From NCBI GenBank assembly GCA_031308135.1, contig JAHLJT010009419.1:66585723-66649722 (forward strand): a DNA stretch of 64,000 bases, read 5' to 3'. Origin of the DNA: Acheta domesticus. Lineage: Eukaryota; Arthropoda; Insecta; Orthoptera; Gryllidae. This document shows positions 34,037 to 42,090 of the stretch, piece by piece; the first letter of the stretch is position 1, and each line of letters opens with the position of its first letter. The notes beneath the pieces were generated by a model. The model was not told where the DNA came from. It saw nothing but the letters and a program-made list of their open reading frames with translations, and did not search any database. The translations under genes and the position numbers were made by a program.

Positions 34037-34907
34037 ACTCAAAAGAGGTATCCTGCAGCGAGTAGGAATGCCACACCTTTCCAAAACCAGTGCCAATATC
34101 TTGCGCCACCTTCAGCCCTGTCTGCACGCCGGCCTGCACGCCAGAGCCGATGTCCTGCGCCACCTGCAGCCCGGTCTCCACGCCGGTCTGCACGCCCTGC
34201 TGCACCTGCTGCGCCACGTTGCTCGCCACCTGCTGCGCGGCCTGCGCGGCCGCCTGCGCAGCGGCCAGCTTCACCTGCACGGCGGTCTGCGTGGCGGAGA
34301 GGGCCGTCTGCGCAGCGGCCAGCTTCATCTGCAGAGCTGTCTGCGTGGCGTTGACACCCCCCTCCACGGCCGCGAGCGCGCCCTGCTGCAGCTGCTGCGT
34401 GACGCCGGCCACCGCCTGCGCCGCCAGCTGCCCCGCCTGCAGCGCCGCCTGGACCTCCGCCGCCTTGATCGCCACCACTGCGTTGGTTCCGTTGATGGCC
34501 AGCTGCGCGCCCGCGGCGAGGAGGGCGCTGCCCTGCGCGATGGCGTCCTGCGCCGCCTGCTGCGCCGCCGCCCGCGCCTCCTCGCCCAGGGCGGAGGCGT
34601 TGGCCTGCAGCTGCGCCGCCAGCTGTTGCCCAGCGTCCACAAGCGCCTGCCCCTGCGCCGCCAGCTGCTGGGCGGCCTGCGCGTCGGTGGCCGCGCTCAC
34701 CGACGCCTCCTGGCCCGTCTGCGCGCCCGTCTGCGCGCCCGTCTGCGCGCCCGACTGCGACTCCGTCTGCGCGCCCGTCTGTGCGCCCGTCTGCGCGCCC
34801 GTCTGCGCGCCCGACTGCGCGCCCGTCTGCGCGCCCGCCTGCGCGTCCGCCTGCGCGCTCGTCTGCGCGTCCGCCTGCCGCAAGCTCACGGACGCCGCCT
34901 GCACCGC
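33990..34907 (-). CDS. Secreted Ala/Gln-rich repetitive protein, exon 2
   Basis: The exon starts after the acceptor 'gtgtttgacag' (AG ends at 34908) and is in phase 0 with exon 1, completing the signal peptide (AVQAA|SVSL likely cleavage). The mature part begins with four-residue units AQTG/AQSG/AQAD repeated about 17 times. A long amphipathic helical region of Ala, Gln and Val follows (AAQQLAAQGQALVDAGQQLA, KLAAAQTALSATQTAVQVKL), then VQTGVETGLQVAQDIGSG repeated twice. There are three N-glycosylation sequons (NAS, NGT, NAT) and no Cys. The composition suggests a structural, surface or silk-like helical secretion, but no family is recognised. The tail from about 34076 may be intron: a weak AAG|GTGTGG donor lies there and the last residues are encoded by the minisatellite. 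Without splicing the protein is about 320 residues. Confidence 0.75.
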   Translation of the reverse strand, partial: AVQAASVSLRQADAQTSAQADAQAGAQTGAQSGAQTGAQTGAQTGAQTESQSGAQTGAQTGAQTGQEASVSAATDAQAAQQLAAQGQALVDAGQQLAAQLQANASALGEEARAAAQQAAQDAIAQGSALLAAGAQLAINGTNAVVAIKAAEVQAALQAGQLAAQAVAGVTQQLQQGALAAVEGGVNATQTALQMKLAAAQTALSATQTAVQVKLAAAQAAAQAAQQVASNVAQQVQQGVQTGVETGLQVAQDIGSGVQAGVQTGLKVAQDIGTGFGKVWHSYSLQDTSFESPLHKPTNSIDLPAP

Positions 34908-34951
34908 CTGTCAAACACCACACACTCAGCGCACGCACACACGGCAAAGAC

Positions 34952-35470
34952 TAGTTGACTGATTAGTGATTGTGGGTGCGTCGATTGCAAAGTCATCAGT
35001 GCCGTAAGAGTAGTTATTGTTTTTTCTTGGGGTGGTAGCGGTGTTCATATCTGCTGGATGGCGAGATCCCTCATCGATCTACTCATCGGCTCGCTTGGTT
35101 TCCTCCAACTAGGTATCACCAGCGTGGCACCGGCCCAGCCGGGACGCTCCTGATTGGTCTGTCGACCAACGTATTAGTGTAGTACACGTGAGTGTGTGTG
35201 TGTAAGTAAGGGGGTGAGGATACGACAGGGAAGGGGAAGGAAAGATCGCGCGCGGTCCGAAACCCTTTTGTTAGGGTACTGCTCCAGCATTCATTCGGTG
35301 TTGATCAAAGCACGGAAAACTACAAATCATAGCAGCCGGTCGCTAGAATTCTCCTCCAGACAGAGTCTGACTTCGACCTAGCTATGTAGCTAAGTCGAAA
35401 ATCCTGCCCCACTCGCGACCCGAACCGTAGGACTTCCCAGTTAGAGGCACTGCAGTGACGTCGCTTGATA
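34952..35470 (-). mobile_element. SINE-A copy 2 in intron 1 of the Ala/Gln gene
   Basis: The body matches copy 1 in order ('gattgcaaagtcatcagtgccgtaag', 'ggatggcgagatcc', 'tctagaattctcctccagac' equivalent, 'cactgcagtgacgtcg'), but the tRNA-like head beyond 35470 has decayed. It lies about 45 bp upstream of the exon 2 acceptor, in the sense orientation to the gene. Confidence 0.8.
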
Positions 35471-36440
35471 CCTACCTTCAGTCACAGTAAAGACAACGCA
35501 CAATTATTCACTTCACTCTTGTTAAGGGAATCTGTTAGCTCTTCTCGTGCCTTCAGGTTTTTTCCCGTAAAAAGAAAGTATTTTTTCTGTCATTAATTAA
35601 TATTTTTCAAACTAAATACGCCGCCCACATTTCCTTTTAGACATTATGCATGGGTAAAATGTAAGTTAATGAACGAATGACGAGTAAGAATATTCGTAAA
35701 CAGGAGGAAAAAACTGATAACTATCATTCGTAGTATGTATTCTACACACCAAGCAAATTGTTATAATGTACTAATAGGAAGGTAGGTGCAGAAGGAAAGG
35801 CGATGAATTCCATAAAGTTGTACAATATAGCAATTGCTGAATATCTACCACATATGTGTTTTAAAAGAAGCATTGAGTGCTTCGAATTGAAATTGGCCTT
35901 TCTCTTTCTGCAAAAGTTCCCACTACGCCCGTAACCATTCGTTCTGTTTTCCAAATACCCCCATGGAGCGCATGTTAAAGGCAAACCATGATGCAGTTGA
36001 GTGAACTGCTCCGGCGCACCGGTTTTAGCTCGTTCTGCGCAACACAGATACGTCAGGAACCACGTGATCACAACTCGGGCAATTCGTTTGAAAAGCTGGC
36101 TGGCTGCCATGCTGCATGGCAAGCGAGAAGTGTTGAGAAGTATTTTGAAAGTGGCATAATGTGACAATGTTCAACTGTGATCAGCGAAAAATAAAACAAT
36201 GAAGGTGTAGTTGAAATAAATGGTAGAATACATTTGAAAAAGTGCTTCATATATGTTTCCTTGAATTTTAGTAAGGTGATAATTTCGGTATCTGACTCCA
36301 TTTAAAATTCCCACTAATATTGTGACGCAAACTGGTCCACGAAACGCATTGGCTGGAGCTGGATGGGCTACGCAACGGTTCATGCATATCATTAAGCAGT
36401 TTATGCACCCTCAAACGTTAAAGCAATCGAGAGCACTATC
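35471..36440. other. Intron 1, unassigned part
   Basis: AT-rich intron sequence. Frames at 35742-36301 have no recognisable motif. Confidence 0.4.
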
Positions 36441-36447
36441 GATTTTC

Positions 36448-36500
36448 TGCGCATGCGCAGTTCATGTTTCGCATCACTTTCGTGCACATGCGCATGCGCA
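36448..36500. promoter_or_regulatory. Two perfect NRF1/Ewg-type palindromes
   Basis: TGCGCATGCGCA occurs at 36448-36459 and again at 36489-36500, 41 bases apart, about 100-150 bp inside intron 1. The sequence is the established NRF-1 (insect Erect wing) consensus. Binding itself is inferred. Confidence 0.55.
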
Positions 36501-36602
36501 AAAGATCGAGATTGCAGTCGTCTGCTGCCCGCCAAGGCCCCCACAAATTCCCTATTGTATCATGAAGGCGAGTTCTTTCGTAGCCCTTCGTGTTGCACTT
36601 AC

Positions 36603-36650
36603 CATCGCGGCGCAGAGGACGAGAGCGAGGGAGACGATCTTGGGGGCCAT
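36603..36650 (-). CDS. Secreted Ala/Gln-rich protein, exon 1 (signal peptide)
   Basis: ATG at 36650 opens 16 codons, MAPKIVSLALVLCAAM, and ends exactly at the donor ATG|GTAAGT (GT at 36602). The hydrophobic core and the Ala-rich continuation in exon 2 make a standard cleavable signal peptide. A signal-peptide first exon of about 16 codons, separated by a long intron from a repetitive exon, is a common layout in insect cuticle and secretion genes. The next upstream in-frame ATG lies inside the GC-rich leader and gives a Pro-rich extension ahead of the hydrophobic core, so the start given is preferred. Confidence 0.8.
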
Positions 36651-36689
36651 GGCTGCGAGTGGAGGCGGCGGTGCTGGCGGTGGTTGGCG

Positions 36690-36740
36690 GAGGAAGAGTA
36701 CCGGGAGGGCTAGCCCGCGCGCTTTTAAGCCGCACCGCCC
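36690..36740 (-). promoter_or_regulatory. Core promoter of the Ala/Gln gene, TATA-like
   Basis: On the minus strand GCTTAAAAGCG (about 36730-36720) lies about 70-80 bp before the ATG. That would place initiation about 30 bp downstream with a short 5' UTR. The region is part of a CpG-rich island (36600-36900). Confidence 0.5.
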
Positions 36741-37834
36741 CCGCACCCGAGCGCACGCACCTGCGAGCGGCGGCCCACGCGCCTCCGTGTATGGGCAGGA
36801 GCGCGCCGGCGGTGGTTCACGAGAACAGCGAATCGGTGGTTGGAAGAAGGCAGTAATGTGGAAAAGCGTGCGCTCAGGCGAGGGAGTTGCGTCACCAACG
36901 CTGGTTTGCTAGGTGAAGGTCACAGGTGGCATCGCCTATTTGGTCACTTTTGTGTTCTTGTTTCGCGAACTCAATCTATATTTAGAATTAAAACTTCGAG
37001 GAATATTAAAATTAAATATATTGAAAACTCGTCATCCGAAGCATTTTAATAAGTTAATGTTTGGTTTAGTAAACTTCTTTCAGTGAGCTTTATTTACAAC
37101 TTCAAAGTAAATAGGTTCCAAGAATATAAAATACGTCCTTAATAACTGAGTTTATAATTTGAACCGCCAGTAAAAGTTTAATTTTCACAATTAATTGGAG
37201 CACGCACAAATAGCAAGATTTTAATACTACATTACAAAATTATGTAATTTTTCTTGATATTTAGCGCAGTCATGCCATTAAATATTTTAGTGCAATTTAA
37301 CGCTCTTTAAAAAAATTTCTGATTCACTAAAATCACATTAAATGAAATGTTTTACACTTTCTGTAAGTGTTTGAGCTTATCTGTAACATTTATAACAGGA
37401 GTTATAGTTATTAATTTAAAATTGATCTTTGCGAGAAAGTGATTTTTTGTGACTTAAAAGAACTTGTAGCATTTTTTAAAAATGTTTGTTCGTTAAAATT
37501 TTGTAATATTTTCTTAAAATGGGAGGATCTTCCTGTAACTTTCGATGCTTTGAATGACTGGAAAAACTAGTGTGTATTTACTCTTCGTTAGATCTCCCCC
37601 GCTTCGAGTAATTTAGCGTAGGATGAGGAGTGCTTGCCGTGCGTGTGGGAGCCGGGCCACAGATGCGTGTGATGCGAAGCGTCGGCGGGGGGGGGAGCGT
37701 GTGTTGGAGTCAGTTGCAAAGCATTTAAAAGCGACCGACGACTGCACCTCACGTCACTCGTCACAGTGCATTTTTGACATTTTCTTAATTTTGCGGTTTC
37801 CTGATTGTAGAAAGGAAATATTATTTTAAGAATA
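36741..37834. other. Upstream flank, GC-rich then AT-rich
   Basis: The GC-rich island continues to about 36900. Beyond it the DNA is AT-rich and unassigned. Confidence 0.4.
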
Positions 37835-38035
37835 TTAAAGAACAGAACAAACCTCGTCCTAAATGGCAATATTCTTTGAAAACGTTGGAGCCGTTTTTGA
37901 AATTTAATATAAAAAAATGTACTTTGGGCGGCGATAGATGGCAGCTGGCAAGAGTATGTGTCAAGTCCGAATAGGTAGCCGATACCAAAGGAAATAGAAA
38001 ACTAATGCGGGAAAGACTTTGCCTTTCTGTAACAC
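37835..38035 (+). repeat. R-family fragment (right end)
   Basis: Close to 29130-29260: 'aaaatgtactttgggcggcg', 'atagatggcagctggcaaga', 'actaatgcgggaaagactt' and 'gcctttctgtaacac' in the same order. Confidence 0.65.
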
Positions 38036-38402
38036 CACTAGTTCTAAACTGTTCTATGTCAAATTCAATATTTTCTGAAAACAAAAGTTTTTGAATGCAA
38101 AAAAACAACTTTATGCTTCACAAGATGATATTATCGCATACGTCAAAGACGAAATCTAAGCCAATGTAAGGTCAAATTTTGCATTTTCTGATTTTTCACC
38201 ACAAATAATGTCTTTTTTAGATTTTGGAGTAATTTCAAGTCACAATTCGAATGTAACACTTTATCTAATTTCTCCATTGCAGTCTCGCCCACATCTCCAA
38301 ACATTAATTAACACTTTAATGTCTTCAACAATTTTTGATCACTCCACTAGAGGAAGACCTACTGATTCTAATTTCTGAACATAATTTTTTCATCGTGTAT
38401 AT

Positions 38403-39687
38403 CAGGGCCGCTCAACCATTTGCTCCGAGGAGGAGACTCCGGTTGCTCTTTTCTCCTTCGCCGCAGAAAGAGCAAATGACGTTATTAAATATCGATCGGC
38501 GGCATGTGGCACAGTGGGTCGCGTCGTATTTCTACGGGGTATTTTCCGTTGTTTGGAATGAAAAAATCTCACAGCTCTGGGCAACGATATTACGATAGAA
38601 AAAACAGTAAGATACTTTTGTAACATTAATTGGAACAGTTTCTAGATATTAACGTATTAGTGTCATTTGGAAATTAAAAAAACGACAATTTGCATTGCAG
38701 CATGGAAAGAAAAGTATCTTTTTGCAGATTGCGCCGGCAATGCCAATTGTTTAGTTGTAAAAAGTGCTCAATAACATAAAGAAATTTAATAGCGGTGACA
38801 TTACATAGTTTATCATGTTGCTGAATATGAAAAGTATTATAAAGGTTGCACAAAAAATGTAATTAAATAAACTAGTAATAAAAATACTAAAAGTAAAGGA
38901 AATTAAAGTTAAAAAATGAAGTTGATTGTAAAATCAAATACTCTTATTACACCTTTTAAGTGTTTTTTCTCGCAATATACTTTCTATATTTGAAAGAGAT
39001 GACATGGTGCTATTGAGCCGTAACATGCATTTCAGATTGTGATTTGTAATTGTACTTCTCATTCCAAATTTACAAATTTTCAAAGCAGCAAAAAATTGCT
39101 CACAGTTGTATGTTGATCCAAACGTACTTATCAATCGAGCAGCATTACGATGCAGTTTTGGAAAACGGTTTTGTGGGAAGTTCTTTTCCTAAACGCTCAC
39201 GTTGTAGTATCGACATGCAATAAAATTAAACTCTTTTGTATTGTGTTATTTTACTGTCAAAACAGCATAAGAACATCAAAATACGTCCAAAACTTACTTC
39301 TAGTGAGGCATTGTTTTTCAGAACACTGAAAACTTCCTTTTGTTCTTCTTCAGCGTACTTGTCATTTTCATCAGCATGATTTAATGAATAATGTCTTTGC
39401 AAATTAAACTTCTTCACGTGATTGAACCCTTTATGTAAACTAAACATTTGGCATAGCTGCCGTAGTCGGCGAAAATATACTTTTCTTCCCATACTGCATT
39501 GAAAATTGTCGGTGTAGATGCTCTGGTCTGTGAAGTGCTCGCGTCGACTTCCATGTTTCCGCGACTGGAGTTACCGGGACACTGTGACAGTGGTTATCGC
39601 AAGGTGCGAACGCTCGGGCTCCGGTGTCCCGGTCTCGGCTGGCAACACGGCTCCGCGCTGCCGATTTGCTCTGCTTGAGCGGCCCTG
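38403..39687 (-). mobile_element. Non-autonomous hAT element, 1,285 bp, perfect 8-bp TSD
   Basis: The left end CAGGGCCGCTCAACCATTTG and the complement of the right end, CAGGGCCGCTCAAGCAGAGC, are terminal inverted repeats. GTGTATAT flanks both sides exactly (38395-38402 and 39688-39695). Full hAT transposase genes need about 1.8 kb, so this copy is internally deleted. It retains a two-part coding segment described separately. Confidence 0.92.
38934..39492 (-). CDS. Small two-exon hAT-derived ORF: zinc-finger-like head plus dimerisation tail
   Basis: Exon 1 (39492-39298, 65 codons) has a zinc-finger-like hAT N-terminal segment: one Cys, then FNLQRHYSLNH with the His pair; the second Cys is missing. 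It ends at GAA|GTAAGT. A 108-bp gap ends at 'gagcgtttag' (39189). Exon 2 (39188-38934) starts in phase 0 and encodes the hAT C-terminal dimerisation domain (RFPKLHRNAARLISTFGSTY, CEQFFAALK, LRLNS). The joined product would be about 149 residues and would lack the catalytic core. It could be a truncated regulator or simply a decayed deletion derivative. The splice sites are by eye. Confidence 0.6.
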
Positions 39688-39729
39688 GTGTATATGGATC
39701 CGCGATGTCCTGTCTTGTGTATTTCCCTA

Positions 39730-40030
39730 GAAATCCTTTAATCTTTGGATTTTATACTTTTTTCTAACGGTATGTTTGCCCCTAGTAAAGCATCACATAT
39801 TTCCATTAAAAATGAAATTGTTACAAGCTTCAATGCTGTCTGAGTAACAAAAGTTTGCACTAAGTGGGACATAATTTCTTTCCCTTCTCTAGCTTTGTCA
39901 CTATGAGAAGTATATGCAAGGTGCTGGCCCAATTGAAACGTTTTAGAACATTTAATCTGCATAAATAAATTCAAATTATATAGAGCTGCATATTTCTTAA
40001 CATCAGTATTAGAATTTTGCTAAAAATTAT
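39730..40030 (-). pseudogene. Second hAT-related fragment (CGGBP1-like N-terminal region)
   Basis: The minus-strand frame contains KCSKTFQLGQHLAYTSH and LMEICDALLGANIPLEK. These resemble the BED/CGGBP1-type hAT proteins ('FC.AL..A.IPL.KL'). The frame stops soon after. It starts within about 45 bp outside the complete hAT element and is not inside its inverted repeats, so it is either a separate insertion or the host element into which the first one jumped. Confidence 0.55.
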
Positions 40031-40085
40031 CATGTTTTGAAACAAATTTTACTCAAAATTTGACGAAAATTTATATCAGATTTAA

Positions 40086-40726
40086 TTTACCCTCCAGCGG
40101 GCGCGAAGCGGCACTCTATGCTGCATTCTTACATTTTTGTTGATTTCATGTAAATAATTGGTGTCGCACTATTGATCTTATAGTTATTGTTCATTCATTA
40201 TATCTTGAACCGGATGACACTCAAATCACGACTTTAGACATTCCCGATTGACCGTTATTCATTAATAATTCGAACTTTGCAACGGTTGCGGCACTCCGTG
40301 CCGCATGCGCTTTGTCATGTAAGTATAATATTTGCGTATTTTATCCATTAGAATTCTTACTGCTGTTTTGTTATTGAGCTTTATGACACAGATTTTGGAG
40401 TACTAAGTACTAATACAAATTTAAATGCGTTGTTTCCGAAGAAACGTTGGAAGGCACATTTGCATCGTATTCATTCCCCTTCATGTAATACGTGTCAAGA
40501 CACGGAGGGAGGTAGTGATGGATCAGATTCTAATTAATATTATTTCGTTTCGTATTTAGTTATTATGAAATAAAATGTATAAAAACATAAATAAAGAATA
40601 TTTTCTTCACATGCAATAACAAAAGTAATAACTATTGACGCGAAAATCCAAGTTAAAAAATGCGGCATGAAGTGTCGTACGCGCCTGCTGGTGGGCAATG
40701 ATGGGACGCGCCCGCCGGAGGGTTAA
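40086..40726. mobile_element. piggyBac-type MITE, 641 bp
   Basis: The right end CGCGCCCGCCGGAGGG is followed by TTAA (40723-40726). The left end CCCTCCAGCGGGCGCG is preceded by TTTA, probably a mutated TTAA. Subterminal hairpin-like repeats GCGGCACTCTATGCTGC and GCGGCACTCCGTGCCGC recall the 19.2 kb element. Near 40435-40535 a 34-codon frame with KKRWKAHLHRIH, CNTC and an acidic SDGSDSN end is open to a stop. It may be a transposase remnant. Confidence 0.75.
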
Positions 40727-40919
40727 AACAAGCGTACTTTATTCAATTGCATTTAGCTAAACGTTCAGGTTCAATCTATCTGTCAGAAGTTATATAGGTT
40801 CGAATATGAGATTTCTTCATAGAAAGCAGGTTTAGTACGAACTTGTATAATTGTCCTTCTCTTGTTGATAAAATTGACATTATTTAAAGCACATGTACTC
40901 ATTAATACAATAATGTCAA

Positions 40920-41793
40920 CAATTCGCCGCTAATGTAAACATTAACGACGTGAGAGACAAGTCAAAAAATTACATTTTTGTAATTTTTGAAAAAACTAAA
41001 GAATAGAAAAATATGGCGTTTATATCATCTAATAGAGTACATTTTGTATTATTCCATCCTACCAAAAATTTGAATACAAAATTTGTAGCCGTTTTTGAGA
41101 AAATATTGTTTTTGTATTCTTATAAATTGCAATATTACGCAAAAACTAGTAAAATGTTCAAAAGATATACATGATCTTAAAGAAAGAACTCACTATGAAG
41201 AACAAATTTTATTTGAAGGAAAAATCTCTATTTGCAATTTTGTAGTTGGAGGAAGACGCCGAATAAAATTCAAACTTTCCCAATTTTTGAGAATTCAGAG
41301 TTAATCGTGAAAATCAGAACTGTACACCTTAATAACGGCATTTTACAATTTTCTTACAAGAAATTTAAAGAATAAAATTGGAGCCGTTTTTGAGAAATTT
41401 CGAAAATGTCCGGCTGGTTTCTTGTAAAGTACCCCTCAAAATTGAAATATTGGTTTCAAATTCAAGGGGCCATGAGATAAACTAGATCGATCGGGATGTA
41501 TAAATTTTGGAGAAATCGGTTGAACGGTTTAGTCGTTAGCGCTTTTCACAGACGGAGGGACGGACGTTTTGCTTGCTCAATTGGTTTTTTCGGTATCAAG
41601 GACCCAGGAAACAGGGATTCTGGCTGCAGCACGTGTTAGGAGATTTTTGTTCTTATTTTAGCAACTAGATCTATCTACTTTTTCGTTACCAGGGCCCTGT
41701 AATAAGAGTTTTTCTGCCAAATATCCGCCGTTTTCTTGCGCAGCATTACATAACTTTCCCTATACTATACGTACATATAGTATACAGGAAAGT
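40920..41793. repeat. R-family repeat, mixed orientation
   Basis: 41390-41793 reads as the reverse complement of the family left half ('gtaaagtacccctcaaa', the 'gacggacgttttg' block, and the palindromic end around ACTATACGTACATATAGT at 41763-41780). 41190-41350 matches 29590-29740 in direct orientation, and 40955-41050 matches 29870-29960 inverted. It is therefore rearranged or foldback. Confidence 0.6.
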
Positions 41794-42090
41794 AAAAATT
41801 TAGAAAATGCATTCCTTGTTGTGCATTCCTTGAAATGTTGTGCAATGCATCCTGACTGATCAGAAAATATAGGCCCAATTGTGCCATACCTTTTTATCTG
41901 CCATTGCCTCTCACCAATAATTATTACTTCATCTCTTTCTTCCTTAGTTTCTTCGTTATCAGGCTCTAAATTATCTGCAGATTCTTCATCACTGCCTTTA
42001 AGTGGTTTCAAGTATTTACAACTGTCTCTTTTAATTTGTTTTCTATTCTCTTGTGTCTGGGCAAGCTTCTCAGCCTGCGTATCGGCGCCT
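41794..42090 (-). pseudogene. Possible acidic coding relic, unrecognised
   Basis: A minus-strand frame from about 42090 encodes TQAEKLAQTQENRKQIKRD, then an acidic stretch SDEESADNLEPDNEETKEER and VIIIGERQWQIK. The biased but non-repetitive composition looks more protein-like than neighbouring frames. It is bounded upstream by a stop beside an acceptor-like 'gctggtag'. I do not recognise the family. It may be part of a transposon gene. Confidence 0.3.

Noticed and set aside
25847..34907. Possibility that the Ala/Gln and ankyrin exons form one gene
   Set aside because: The Ala/Gln exon ends in phase 0 at the only donor-like site seen, and the 26864 acceptor would then put the ankyrin exon out of frame. 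The ankyrin exon also has its own leader.
34026..34962. Plus-strand Leu/Arg/His-rich and Cys/Ala-rich frames opposite the Ala/Gln exon
   Set aside because: Shadows of the tetra-residue repeat in other frames. The minus-strand frame alone has a phased acceptor and a signal-peptide exon.
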